This document shows, in pieces, positions 36,608 to 45,526 of a DNA stretch of 64,000 bases. Every line of letters starts with the position of its first letter. Position 1 is the first letter of the stretch. The DNA is from Planktothrix rubescens CCAP 1459/22 (GTDB lineage: Bacteria; Cyanobacteriota; Cyanobacteriia; Cyanobacteriales; Microcoleaceae). A program made the position numbers and the translations under genes. Below the pieces are notes generated by a model. It saw only the letters and a program-made list of their open reading frames with translations, did not search any database and had not been told where the DNA came from. Location of the stretch: positions 4,297,501 to 4,361,500 of the forward strand of contig LR882958.1 in NCBI GenBank assembly GCA_904830895.1, read 5' to 3'.

Positions 36608-36760
36608 TTGACACTCCCACCCCTACGCTACGCTAAAGGGGTGGGATTCTCGTATCTAGCCCAATCAAATAAAGACAGTTGAATATACTCTTTTTGATTG
36701 TTTTTCACCGAGTTCGGGGGTGCGCCAAACACCCCATAATTTAAACCGGATGAATCCATT
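36608..36760 (-). ncRNA. Probable omega RNA of the TnpB element
   Basis: In IS605-like elements the TnpB guide RNA is made from the 3' part of tnpB and the right end, with the guide taken from flanking DNA just past the boundary. By that rule the scaffold covers the right end here and the guide would start at 36607 on the minus strand (GGCAAAAAATTAGTGATCAG). The 5' limit is unknown and set loosely. Inferred from the family, not from data in the sequence. Confidence 0.4.
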
Positions 36761-37845
36761 ACAGAAGCATCTCTCTTTAGGTTTAAATCACAAGCGAAAC
36801 CATCCCATTGAGACAGATTTCGTGCAGCATTAAAATCAGAATTGTGGTAGTGACCATTAGGGCAATTAAAATCATGCCGATTTCTTTTGCCAATAACACC
36901 GCAAGTTGAGCAAGATTTAGAGGTGTATGGTGCAGGTCTTTTGATTAACTTCAATCCTTTAAGAGCTAACTTATAATTAAGTTTCTGCTCCAAAGAATAA
37001 TAAGACCAACTATGTCGAGATTGACCAGAATCAGAACGAGATTTCTGGCTCTGTTTCATGGTTTTACGACATCCTTCCAAATCCTCTATAACAATATCGG
37101 CGTTATGGTATTGGGCAAAACGAACAATTCGGCGACTGACTGTATGGTTAATAGCTTCCATCCATCGTTGCTCTTTTTTGTTCCATTTCTTTAAAGCTCG
37201 AAACTTTTTAGCTTCTTGAAGTTGTTGCCTTCTTTGTTGAAAATAACGTCTTCGATGCTTAACACTTTGACCATTAAAGAACTTGCCGAAACCTTCTTTT
37301 GGTGCAACTACCGCTAAATTATTCTGCCCTCGGTCACATCCTAATGTTTTCTCTGTCTCAACTTCTGGAACATCCTCAGTAATTGACAGATAGGCATACC
37401 ACTTATTTCGATGTTTAATCAATTTAAAAGAACCCCCTTGAATTGTTTCCTCTAACAATCCATCTAAAACGGGTTGCCAATGAGGAGATGCTACTTCAAT
37501 GGGGATTCTTTTTTCACCTTTGAGGGTCGGGAAGCTAATTGAATAGGTACTCCCTTTTTGAGTTAATTTCCAATTTTGATTGTTAACTTCTACAGGAAGA
37601 ACTTTATATTGCTTGGTTTTACGACCCGTTGGGGATGTGGTATGTCGAATAACTTGATTGACCAGAGCAGATTTTAACTCGGACATGATTTTAGCTGTTG
37701 TCATTTTTCGCCGTTCTTTAATTGGCAATGACAACAGCTTATTAGCAATCTGCGTGTTTTCTTCCGTCATTTGCTCAAACATTTGAGCTTGACAACGGTT
37801 GAGTTTTGCGAATTTTAATTTAATCGTCCGAGTTACTTTGATCAT
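36628..37845 (-). CDS. tnpB: RNA-guided endonuclease TnpB (IS1341 type)
   Basis: The 405-residue protein keeps all three RuvC acidic sites: GCDRGQNNLAVV (RuvC-I), DIVIEDLEGCR (RuvC-II) and NSDFNAARN (RuvC-III). The zinc finger reads CSTCGVIGKRNRHDFNCPNG and HYHNSD: the first CxxC pair is normal, the second pair is C...H rather than CxxC. The N-terminal WED/REC-like part begins VTRTIKLKFAKLNR. TnpB is the ancestor of Cas12 and cuts DNA with an omega RNA, helping keep the element in place. The frame is intact. No TnpA partner lies with it. Confidence 0.9.
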   Translation of the reverse strand: MIKVTRTIKLKFAKLNRCQAQMFEQMTEENTQIANKLLSLPIKERRKMTTAKIMSELKSALVNQVIRHTTSPTGRKTKQYKVLPVEVNNQNWKLTQKGSTYSISFPTLKGEKRIPIEVASPHWQPVLDGLLEETIQGGSFKLIKHRNKWYAYLSITEDVPEVETEKTLGCDRGQNNLAVVAPKEGFGKFFNGQSVKHRRRYFQQRRQQLQEAKKFRALKKWNKKEQRWMEAINHTVSRRIVRFAQYHNADIVIEDLEGCRKTMKQSQKSRSDSGQSRHSWSYYSLEQKLNYKLALKGLKLIKRPAPYTSKSCSTCGVIGKRNRHDFNCPNGHYHNSDFNAARNLSQWDGFACDLNLKRDASVMDSSGLNYGVFGAPPNSVKNNQKEYIQLSLFDWARYENPTPLA

Positions 37846-38054
37846 GGAAAATATGATAACATAAATATCTAATAACTGGGTACAAATTAATTGGTAGATG
37901 ACGGCACTTAAAAGTGCCTGCGTCGCGTTTCATCCCACGGCTGAAGCCAGTGGGCTTTCACGCTCCCACCCTGGCTTTGTAAACCAGTATAGCGTTTGAA
38001 TGCCGATACTTTTTTGCTAACGTTTGCTAACAAATACATAAGTTAAGAATTGTC

Positions 38055-38318
38055 TTAACCAAGGCGTATCAAGATGGCTATTGATTTAATTTGATAAGGG
38101 AAGGGTTTAGCCCATTCAGGTAATCCGTTTAAGATTCCTGTTTTAATCGCCATCCAGTTGGCTTTTGTGTCAGGTTGCTGCAAATATTTAATGGTTTCGT
38201 TGTAGACAAATCTACTAACTCCAAACCATTGTTTGAGCAATTTTTTTTGTTCAGGGTTTAGGTAGATTCGGATCTTCTTTGATTTTTTTGCTGTAGCTTC
38301 TGAGTCCGTGCATCCGAC
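38055..38318 (-). pseudogene. 5' fragment of an IS607-type tnpB
   Basis: Following tnpA, another frame reads KKSKKIRIYLNPEQKKLLKQ, WFGVSRFVYNETIKYLQQ and FPYQIKSIA, the N-terminal TnpB region, and then stops with ILIRLG at 38055. The remaining 300 or so residues, including RuvC, are missing. The fragment overlaps the 3' end of tnpA by about 65 bases as in intact IS607 elements. Truncation probably dates from insertion of, or recombination with, the neighbouring IS1341 element. Confidence 0.75.
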
Positions 38319-38826
38319 AAGAAAAGACACCAAGGATGGAGAGAAGATCGGCTGTGAGTTCGGTTTCTGGGCAGTATATAGGATTTTCGAGAACCACGAT
38401 GTTTCCACCGTTTTGTTCTGCCATAAACTCGAATAATTGAAATCCGAATCGACATAATCTGTCTCTACAGGCAACAACAATTGTGAGCTTATCTCCTCGC
38501 ATAAGTCTGACCAGTAACCCTTGCAATCCTTTCCTTTTGAAGTTAAGTCCTGAACCGATATCTCGGACAATTTCTGCATCTGGGTAGATTGATTGCATAT
38601 AGGAGACTTGTCTATCGAGGTCATCTCGCTGTTTTGTTGAACTAACTCGGCAGTAGCAAACAGTGGTAGCGACCACTGTATCTCTGATGTAGGATTCGAC
38701 ATCGTAGAGTCTTTGTCCTGCGGGGTTTTTGATGCTTTTGATCTTCCCTTCATCAGCGTATTTTCTCAACGTATTGGGATGCAGACCCAGAAATTCGACC
38801 GCTTTTCTGAGTGGTATGTATGCCAT
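38251..38826 (-). CDS. tnpA: IS607-family serine recombinase TnpA
   Basis: The 191-residue protein has a MerR-like HTH (YIPLRKAVEFLGLHPNTLRK and YADEGKIK), then a serine recombinase domain with the active Ser in CYCRVSSTKQRDDLDRQ and further motifs GLNFKRKGLQGLLVRL and RDRLCRFGF. IS607 TnpA moves its element by site-specific recombination with no target duplication. The gene looks whole, but the accompanying tnpB is truncated, so the unit is a partial element. Confidence 0.9.
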   Translation of the reverse strand: MAYIPLRKAVEFLGLHPNTLRKYADEGKIKSIKNPAGQRLYDVESYIRDTVVATTVCYCRVSSTKQRDDLDRQVSYMQSIYPDAEIVRDIGSGLNFKRKGLQGLLVRLMRGDKLTIVVACRDRLCRFGFQLFEFMAEQNGGNIVVLENPIYCPETELTADLLSILGVFSCRMHGLRSYSKKIKEDPNLPKP

Positions 38827-38942
38827 GTATTAAACTATAACATACATTAGTATCTGTTAACAAAACCTATACTGTTGAATAACCCTCAAAACTTTAGCCT
38901 GATAGCCTGAACATTCCCTCTGAATAAGGCGATCAAACTGGT

Positions 38943-40115
38943 TTACAGAGTTTCTCCTTCTAGGTTAATCGCGCAGTCGCGTTCATGAATGGGAACATAG
39001 GTTTCATTATGGGAACCAGTATAAATTTGAGTCGGACGGAAGATGCGGTTTTTGGTAATTTGTTCTTTCCAGTGGGCTAACCAACCTGAAACCCGGGCGA
39101 TCGCAAAAATCGGGGTAAATAGATCGGAGGGAATATTTAACTTGCGGTAAACCAAACCGGAATAGAAATCAACGTTAGGATAAATGCCTTTTTCCCCTAA
39201 ACGATCAGCCACAACTCGTTCTAATTCCAAAGCAATTTCATAATATTCATCATGGCCAAACCTTTCAAATAGCTGTTCTCCTAGTTGTTGCAAAATCGTA
39301 GCCCGGGGATCTTTAACTTTATAAACCCGATGTCCAAATCCCATGATTTTAGATTTGGTCGCAATCAAATTATCCACGTAGGAGCCAACATTTTCCACAG
39401 AACCAATTTCCTCTAACATCGTCAAAACTTCCTCATTCGCCCCCCCATGTAATGGCCCAGCTAAGGTTCCGACCGCCGAAGCTACTACCGCATAGGGATC
39501 GGTGAGGGTAGAAGCGGTTACCATGGCGGAGAATGTAGAAGCGTTAATAGTATGTTCCGCATGAAGGGTGAGACAAACATCAAAGACCCGGGCGGCGATC
39601 GGATCGGGTTCCCGCTCATTTAACATATAGAGAAAGTTGGCGGAATAATCCAAATCATCCCGGGGCTGTACGGGATCGTTACCCTTTCGCATCAATTGGA
39701 AAGCTGCAACCATGGTGGGAATTTTAGCCAGTAACCGGACAACGGCTTCTCGAATATATTCGGGATTATCTAAAGCCCGACGAGAATAGAATAGTCCTAA
39801 AGCTGCCGCCGAAGTTTGTAAGGCGTCCATGGGATGTCCAGATTCGGGAAAGCATTTCATCATGTCCCGAATTCGATATTTAATCCGTCGATGATAGCGA
39901 ATTTCATGTTCAAAGTCTGCTAATTCATCTTTGGTGGGGAGTTTTCCCCAGATCAGTAAATAGGAGGTTTCCAGAAAGGTACTCTGGTTCGCCAGTTGTT
40001 CAATCCCAATTCCTCGGTACTCTAAAATGCCTTTTTGTCCATCAACGTAGCTAACACTGGACAAGGTAGCCGGAACACCCTCAAGACCGGGCTTGAATTC
40101 ACTAATGGCAGTCAT
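38943..40115 (-). CDS. gltA: Citrate synthase
   Basis: The 390-residue protein holds the catalytic His residues in GPLHGGANEEV and MGFGHRVYKVKDPRA and the Asp in YPNVDFYSGLVY. Length fits the type I, dimeric enzyme. It makes citrate from oxaloacetate and acetyl-CoA, feeding glutamate synthesis. In several cyanobacteria gltA lies next to ndhAIGE; here two IS elements separate them. STRR-free region upstream. Confidence 0.96.
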   Translation of the reverse strand: MTAISEFKPGLEGVPATLSSVSYVDGQKGILEYRGIGIEQLANQSTFLETSYLLIWGKLPTKDELADFEHEIRYHRRIKYRIRDMMKCFPESGHPMDALQTSAAALGLFYSRRALDNPEYIREAVVRLLAKIPTMVAAFQLMRKGNDPVQPRDDLDYSANFLYMLNEREPDPIAARVFDVCLTLHAEHTINASTFSAMVTASTLTDPYAVVASAVGTLAGPLHGGANEEVLTMLEEIGSVENVGSYVDNLIATKSKIMGFGHRVYKVKDPRATILQQLGEQLFERFGHDEYYEIALELERVVADRLGEKGIYPNVDFYSGLVYRKLNIPSDLFTPIFAIARVSGWLAHWKEQITKNRIFRPTQIYTGSHNETYVPIHERDCAINLEGETL

Positions 40116-40235
40116 AGAAGTTTATGTATGTGTGTGGATATTTATCAAGCTACATTACCAGAGCAATTGATAGTGTTTTCGTTTTGACAGGATTTTGTTA
40201 TCTCTTTCTGACACTGATGAATCACCCTTGGCTCT

Positions 40236-40730
40236 TTAACTTAACAAAAATTTGGGGGGAGTTAACCAGAACAGTTGACTATTCCCGATGGGGTTAGTGA
40301 CGGGCAGGTTAATTCCCATAATTCCGGCTTTTTTGACTATTAGGGAGGCTTTCGGCTGTCCCCAAATTAATAATTCTGCCCAATATCCTAAATCGGGTTG
40401 ATGTCCCACTAAGGCTAAACTTTTACCCCCTGTTAACTGCCAAGTTTTGTACCAAGAGATCCAATCCTCAATTTTGCCATCGGGAGCTAAGGGGGCAAAT
40501 TCCTCTAGGTTAGAAGATAATCCTACGGCTTTGAGAATGTCTGCGGTTTGGCGGGCGCGAATCAAGGGACTGGTGAGAATTTGATCAAATTGTAAGTTAA
40601 GTTGTTTCAAGCGATTGGCCACTTGGCGGGTTTTGCGATCGCCTTCTTGGGTTAAAGGGCGTTGATCATCATTTTGATATGTTCCCCGTTCTGCGGCAAT
40701 GCCATGACGAATCAAATATAAATTAGTCAT
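40236..40730 (-). CDS. sixA: SixA-type phosphohistidine phosphatase
   Basis: A histidine-phosphatase protein of 164 residues with the catalytic LIRHGIAAERG at the start, then DQRPLTQEGDRKTRQVANRL and ILTSPLIRARQTADIL, and a second catalytic His in LALVGHQPDLG. SixA removes phosphate from phosphohistidine in relay proteins. It lies 120 bases upstream of gltA on the same strand. Confidence 0.92.
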   Translation of the reverse strand: MTNLYLIRHGIAAERGTYQNDDQRPLTQEGDRKTRQVANRLKQLNLQFDQILTSPLIRARQTADILKAVGLSSNLEEFAPLAPDGKIEDWISWYKTWQLTGGKSLALVGHQPDLGYWAELLIWGQPKASLIVKKAGIMGINLPVTNPIGNSQLFWLTPPKFLLS

Positions 40731-40957
40731 AGGAAAAAAATATATTTCTGTTGATAGCTTTATGTACTAAGATTTTAAAGGTTTTATCTTTAAACCTTTG
40801 AAAATTAGTTAGGTTAAATCTTTCGTCTTTGTCTTGACTTTTTATTGAAACTATGCGTCTATAAATGCTGATCTCAAAGTTAGATCGGTGCATATTTTCA
40901 GGTGCAGCTTAATCCCTCTCAGTTCTACAATTCATTTCGGTGTGAAGGAGTAATCTC

Positions 40958-41956
40958 GTGGCTCAGTATAGTCCTATCCTACGACAACAAAAAATCGCCC
41001 TCTTTGCTCTTGTAGCGGCGACTACAAGTTTTGTGATGGGTGTGATATTACCATTTAATCTGCGTGTTGAACGAGTAAGTAAACAGGGTATTACTGCGAT
41101 TTCTTCACAACCCCAAAAGAGAATTTCTCAAGGGGCCCAAAAAGCTCAAGATACTGCTACGGTGCGGACAACTCCTGCGGTGGTATCCAGATCGGACTTA
41201 AATCCGAAAGATGCTATCTCCCAAGGTGTGGAGAACCTGGAAAAGAACTTAGCAGAACTAGAAACCCAACGCTTTACCTATACCATTCCTGAACAATTCC
41301 AAGGGAAAACCGTTAAAGAAGTGAGTCTTCCTGGGGAACAAAAAGTAATTGCGTTTACCTTTGATGATGGCCCCTGGCCTAAGAGTACCCGACAAGTTTT
41401 AGATATTCTCAAAGATAATAATATTAAAGCTACTTTCTTTTGGGTGGGTTATGCTCTCAAAAATCAGAAAGATATTGGCAAGGAAGTAGTTAACGAAGGT
41501 CATGTTATTGCTAACCATACCTGGAGTCATCGCTACCAAAAATATAGTCCCGCCGGAGCCGCAGAGGAAATTGAAAGCAACAATAAATTAATTGAAGAAG
41601 TAACCGGGGTTGAAAGTCCCTTATTTCGACCGCCGGGGGGAGTTTTGGATAATGGGTTACTGGATTATGCGTTTAAGCAGAATCATGTGAATATCTTATG
41701 GTCAGTGGATTCTCAGGACTGGAAAGCTTCATCGGACAAAATTATTGATAATGTTTTAAAACAGGCTAAATCCGGTGGCATTATTTTAATGCACGATGGG
41801 GGAGGAAATCGTTCAGCAACGGTAAAAGCATTACCCATTGTAATCAAAAAACTCAAAGAGCAGGGTTATACTTTTGTCACGGTTCCTGAATTATTAAAAC
41901 TCGCGGATCAAAAACCCGTTGAACCATCTCAACCGAACGATAGCAGTCAACCTTAA
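40958..41956 (+). CDS. Membrane-anchored polysaccharide deacetylase (NodB homology)
   Basis: The 332-residue protein starts with GTG after a good ribosome site (GAAGGAG) and has an N-terminal membrane anchor (IALFALVAATTSFVMGVILP). After a spacer of about 85 residues comes the NodB domain: FTFDDGPWPKST (catalytic Asp and metal Asp), HVIANHTWSHR (metal His pair), FRPPGGVLDNG, and IILMHDGGGN. It probably removes acetyl groups from cell wall or exopolysaccharide sugars. Stand-alone gene. Confidence 0.9.
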   Translation: MAQYSPILRQQKIALFALVAATTSFVMGVILPFNLRVERVSKQGITAISSQPQKRISQGAQKAQDTATVRTTPAVVSRSDLNPKDAISQGVENLEKNLAELETQRFTYTIPEQFQGKTVKEVSLPGEQKVIAFTFDDGPWPKSTRQVLDILKDNNIKATFFWVGYALKNQKDIGKEVVNEGHVIANHTWSHRYQKYSPAGAAEEIESNNKLIEEVTGVESPLFRPPGGVLDNGLLDYAFKQNHVNILWSVDSQDWKASSDKIIDNVLKQAKSGGIILMHDGGGNRSATVKALPIVIKKLKEQGYTFVTVPELLKLADQKPVEPSQPNDSSQP

Positions 41957-42037
41957 ATCTATCATTAATCTAGGATTAGTGACACCGGGAAGTTATGATC
42001 AATTATCGGTTGTCACTAACCTTAGAATATTGTTAGG

Positions 42038-42105
42038 TTCGTAGGGGCGGGTTCATCGAGATTTAGGTGATTAACAAATATCTCACACCAAGCCGCCCGT
42101 ACAGG
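42038..42105. repeat. Inverted repeat with GTAGGGGCGGGTTC arms
   Basis: GTAGGGGCGGGTTCATCGAG (42041-) and AAGCCGCCCGTACAGG (42091-) are partly inverted around an AT-rich middle. It shares its left arm with the element at about 45003-45186 (GTAGGGGCGGGTTCGCCGAG). Confidence 0.6.
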
Positions 42106-42134
42106 TTAATTTATTAATTTGGGAGTTTAAGGTT

Positions 42135-42626
42135 GTGATTATTTCTGATAATTTAGAGACAGATTTAACATTCAATTTATCTCCGTTTCAAGATAGTTTT
42201 TCAATTACAATTGCACCTCTTTTATTAGAGGAAATTTATACTTTAGCCGATGATAGTAGAAATGGGGCTATTGTGGTGATGAGTGGAATGGTGAGAAATC
42301 AAACCAATGGTCAACCCGTAGAATCCTTAGAATATCAAGCCTATCAACCGATGGCGATAAAAGTCTTTGAAAAAATTGCCACAGATATCCGCGCTTCTTG
42401 GTTAAATGTGACCCGTGTAGTCATTCATCATCGTATTGGACGGTTAAGAATTGGTGAAATTAGTGTTTTAATTGCGGTGGGTTGTCCTCACCGTCGAGAA
42501 GCCTTTGAAGCCTGTCAATATGCTATTGATACTTTAAAGCATAATGCACCGATTTGGAAAAAAGAACATTGGAAAGATGGTTCAAGTAGTTGGGTAAGTA
42601 TTGGGTCTTGTGAAACTAATTGTTAA
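42135..42626 (+). CDS. moaE: Molybdopterin synthase catalytic subunit
   Basis: The 163-residue protein (GTG start) has GAIVVMSGMVRNQTNGQPVE then SLEYQAYQPMA, HHRIGRLRIGEISVLIAV, and the catalytic Lys region APIWKKEHWKDG. MoaE with MoaD transfers two sulfurs to precursor Z to make molybdopterin. MoaD is not nearby. Its 3' end overlaps the long frame before the next Uma2 gene, though that gene's true start is 108 bases further on. Confidence 0.93.
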   Translation: MIISDNLETDLTFNLSPFQDSFSITIAPLLLEEIYTLADDSRNGAIVVMSGMVRNQTNGQPVESLEYQAYQPMAIKVFEKIATDIRASWLNVTRVVIHHRIGRLRIGEISVLIAVGCPHRREAFEACQYAIDTLKHNAPIWKKEHWKDGSSSWVSIGSCETNC

Positions 42627-42733
42627 TTTCGATAGCAGGGAACACCGGAACAGCCCCCCAAACCCCCCGTGCACGGGGGGCTAGGGGGGGAGGGAACACG
42701 GAACAGACAGGAAAAGTTCAAGAGGAACAAAGA

Positions 42734-43342
42734 ATGTTAACTGAGTTAATTCAAGAATTAGAACAGGATCATCAAGACTTACATGAACAAGACATTTACT
42801 TGCTTATAAATGGGGTGAGTTGGCAATATTATGAGACTTTAATTGATAAACTTGGTAATCAAGGATCATTGCGACTAACCTACTGGAATGGAGTATTAGA
42901 AATTGTGTCTCCGAGTCGTCGTCATGAAGGGATTAAAAAAAGAATTGCCACCTTATTAGAAGTTTATTTTGAAGAAAGGAATATAGAATATTTTCCATTA
43001 GGTTCTACTACCCTACGTCTTCAAGAACAACGGGGAGGTAGTGAACCCGATGAAAGTTATTGTATTATAACAGAAAAAGAAATTCCTGATTTAGTTATCG
43101 AGGTAATTTTAACCAGTGGCGGAGTCAATAAACTAGAAATTTATCAACGGTTAAATGTTCCTGAAGTTTGGTTTTGGCAAAATAACCAACTTTCAATTTA
43201 TGGTTTACAGAACCAACATTATCAAAAAATTGATCAGAGTTTGTTACTTCCAGAATTAGATTTGGAACTTTTACAACAATTCATTTTATATCCTCAACAA
43301 TTAGCTGCTATTCAAACTTTTCGTCAACAACTTCGCAGGTAA
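42734..43342 (+). CDS. Uma2 family putative endonuclease
   Basis: I use ATG 42734 (MLTELIQELEQDHQDLHEQD) because upstream codons include GC-rich repeat sequence (GTGCACGGGGGGCTAGGGGG near 42670). The 202 residues contain YWNGVLEIVSPSRRHE, GGSEPDESYCI, IPDLVIEVILTSGGVNKLEI (the PD-(D/E)xK-like site), and VPEVWFWQNNQLSIY. Role unknown; member of a large paralogous family. Confidence 0.85.
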   Translation: MLTELIQELEQDHQDLHEQDIYLLINGVSWQYYETLIDKLGNQGSLRLTYWNGVLEIVSPSRRHEGIKKRIATLLEVYFEERNIEYFPLGSTTLRLQEQRGGSEPDESYCIITEKEIPDLVIEVILTSGGVNKLEIYQRLNVPEVWFWQNNQLSIYGLQNQHYQKIDQSLLLPELDLELLQQFILYPQQLAAIQTFRQQLRR

Positions 43343-43501
43343 TTTGGAGGTGTGGGGGCTCAGAAACCTAGTTTCTCAACTCATCTTTCTGTTATTAACA
43401 AAAGTTATTGCAGAAACCCGGTTTCTGGGATTTCTTGGTACAAGCTGAACCACTTACGGCTATAATTAAATCAGCATTGTCATCTATCCCTAGGCTTAAA
43501 C

Positions 43502-44971
43502 ATGAGTAAGTGCCTTAACCCCGATTGTTTACAAACCAACTCTAAAACAACTTTTTGTCAAAAGTGTGGTTCTAAATTACTGTTAACAGATCGATATCGG
43601 GCTTTAGAAATATTAGGACAAGGGGGTTTTGGTCGAACGTTTCTAGCGGTTGATGAGCATAAACCTTCTCAGCCCTATTGTGTAATTAAACAATTTTTAC
43701 CGCAAGCTCAAGGTACGAATAATCAAGAAAAAGCGGGAGAACTTTTTAAACACGAAGCCATACAATTAGAACATTTAGGCAAACATCAACAAATTCCTGA
43801 ATTATTCGCCTATTTAATCCAAGATAACCGTCAATATCTAGTTCAAGAATATATTGAAGGACAAAATTTAGCTCAAGAATTAGCTCAAACCGGGGCATTT
43901 TCAGAAGATAAAATCATTAATTTGTTAGGAGATTTATTACCTGTTTTAGCATTTATTCATCAAAAACTGGTAATTCATCGAGATATTAAACCGGAAAATA
44001 TTATTAGAAGAAAGATCGATAATAAATTATTTTTAGTGGATTTTGGAGCAGCTAAAGCGGCGACTATAACGGCGTTAGCGGTGACAGGAACAGTTATTGG
44101 TTCTGCCCAATATACTGCACCTGAACAAGCGATGGGAAAACCAACTTTTGCTAGTGATTTATATAGTTTAGGGGTAACTTGTATTCATTTATTAACTAAT
44201 ATTGAGCCGTTTGATTTATTTGATGTCAGTGAAAGTGATTGGGTGTGGCGAGATTATTTAAAGGTTAAAATCAATAATACTTTGGGTCAAGTCTTAGATA
44301 AACTCTTACAACAGGGAACAAGAAAACGTTTTCAAACTGCTCAAGAAGTCTTAGAAGCATTACAATTAACCGTTAAACCGATATCACCACCAAAACTAAA
44401 ATTTACACCGCAACCAACAGTCAAACCAGCAGTCAAACCAACACCCCAATTTACACCCCAACCGGATATAGAATTAAAGTCAGCTAAAGGTGTTAATTAT
44501 CGTCAATTAGAACAACTTTTAAAAGCCGGAAGTTGGAAAGAAGCTGACGAAGAAACTGATAAAAAAATGTGTGAAGTCGCAGGGAGAACAAAGGAAGGAT
44601 ATTTAACGGAAGAAGATATTGATAATTTTCCCTGTGAGGATTTACGAACTATTGACCAACTTTGGGTAAAATATAGCAATGGACGCTTCGGCTTTTCGGT
44701 ACAGAAGCGCATCTATCAAAGTCTGGGAGGAACCCGGAGTTATGATCGTAAAGTCTGGTCAGCGTTTGGTGATCAGGTGGGTTGGCGTGTAGGAGGTGGC
44801 TGGTTGTATTACAAAGATCTAAATTTTAATCAGACAGCACCAAGTGGCCAACTCCCTTCTGTAAGTGGGGGAATTTGGTTTGGGGATGTGGGTTTGGGTT
44901 TTGTGTTTGTGTTATATGATTGTGGGGAGTTGGTTGGGGGAGTATCTCTTCTCTCGCGTCGAGACTTGTAG
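43502..44971 (+). CDS. Zinc-ribbon Ser/Thr protein kinase fused to a GUN4 domain
   Basis: The 489-residue protein begins with a zinc ribbon (CLNPDC ... CQKC), then a Hanks-type kinase domain (GQGGFGRTF near residue 40; Lys in CVIKQFLP; HRDIKPENI; VDFGAAK; APEQAMGKPTFASDLYSLGV). A Pro/Thr-rich linker (about 290-325) leads to a GUN4 domain (KGVNYRQLEQLLKAGSWKEA and DEETDKKMCEVAGR, then DQLWVKYSNGRFGFSVQKRI). GUN4 binds porphyrins and Mg-protoporphyrin IX, so the fusion may link tetrapyrrole level to phosphorylation. No membrane helix is seen. Confidence 0.9.
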   Translation: MSKCLNPDCLQTNSKTTFCQKCGSKLLLTDRYRALEILGQGGFGRTFLAVDEHKPSQPYCVIKQFLPQAQGTNNQEKAGELFKHEAIQLEHLGKHQQIPELFAYLIQDNRQYLVQEYIEGQNLAQELAQTGAFSEDKIINLLGDLLPVLAFIHQKLVIHRDIKPENIIRRKIDNKLFLVDFGAAKAATITALAVTGTVIGSAQYTAPEQAMGKPTFASDLYSLGVTCIHLLTNIEPFDLFDVSESDWVWRDYLKVKINNTLGQVLDKLLQQGTRKRFQTAQEVLEALQLTVKPISPPKLKFTPQPTVKPAVKPTPQFTPQPDIELKSAKGVNYRQLEQLLKAGSWKEADEETDKKMCEVAGRTKEGYLTEEDIDNFPCEDLRTIDQLWVKYSNGRFGFSVQKRIYQSLGGTRSYDRKVWSAFGDQVGWRVGGGWLYYKDLNFNQTAPSGQLPSVSGGIWFGDVGLGFVFVLYDCGELVGGVSLLSRRDL

Positions 44972-45002
44972 ACTGTAACATATAAGGCTTTTAACCCGAC
45001 AG

Positions 45003-45186
45003 CGTAGGGGCGGGTTCGCCGAGATTTTTGTTAATAATAATTAACCTAAATAAACCCGCCCAACCCCATAATAGGAATCAATATAAACCCGGTTTTATTA
45101 ACGTTAAATTTTGGTGGTGTGGGGCGGGTTTATCAAGATTATTTGTCAGATTTGAAAGATTTTGTCGAACCCGCCCCTACGGGTTT
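45003..45186. repeat. Inverted repeat element with GTAGGGGCGGGTT arms
   Basis: GTAGGGGCGGGTTCGCCGAG near 45005 and GTCGAACCCGCCCCTACGGG near 45164 form the outer arms. The middle holds AAACCCGCCCAACCCC and GGGGCGGGTTT. It is the larger relative of the element at 42038-42105. The 555-base region between the kinase and the Psb32-like gene is made mainly of this and the next repeat. Confidence 0.65.
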
Positions 45187-45199
45187 TATTTTAATAATT

Positions 45200-45365
45200 G
45201 GGTCAGAAACCGGGTTTCTTAACTAAGATTTCTGTTCATAGCAAAGGTGATGGTAGAAACCCGGTTTCTTTCTTGGCTCTATGTACACGGGTCAGAAACC
45301 GGGTTTCTTAATTGAGATTTCTGTTTATAGCAAAGGTGATGGTAGAAACCCGGTTTCTTTCTTGG
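45200..45365. repeat. Two 77-bp copies of an AGAAACCGGGTTTCT repeat
   Basis: Copies at 45200-45276 and 45289-45365 differ at only a few positions (for example AACTAAG versus AATTGAG). Each has the palindrome CAGAAACCGGGTTTCTT at one end and AGAAACCCGGTTTCTTTCTT at the other. The same palindrome occurs near 43362 and 43410. Short frames here are artefacts of the repeat. Confidence 0.8.
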
Positions 45366-45526
45366 CGACGGGTGAAATTTTGCTTCCGCCTCTGGCCCGT
45401 ATCTGGTCGCTGAGTGCCAATTCTGTGGTAAAGTTAAAAATTGTAAAGAAATATGAGAGTCTGATGATCTCTCGGTTAACAAAAAACCAATATTGTCCAC
45501 ACTTATAAACATTTATAGGATCTCCC

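Larger units (their letters stand above)
36608..37960 (-). mobile_element. IS1341/IS605-type element (tnpB only)
   Basis: The right boundary at 36608 is exact because a second, solo copy of the end exists at 23470-23540. The right end has a 10-bp stem (36615-36624/36637-36646), overlapping the tnpB stop. The left end is not proved: a hairpin (CCCACGGC ... GCC-A-GTGGG, 37934-37954) preceded by GTGCCTGCGTCGCG is the likely left end. No tnpA of the Y1 type is present, so the element needs a helper. Confidence 0.75.

Noticed and set aside
45028-45512. Several overlapping short frames on both strands
   Set aside because: They fall within palindromic repeat copies and mirror each other.
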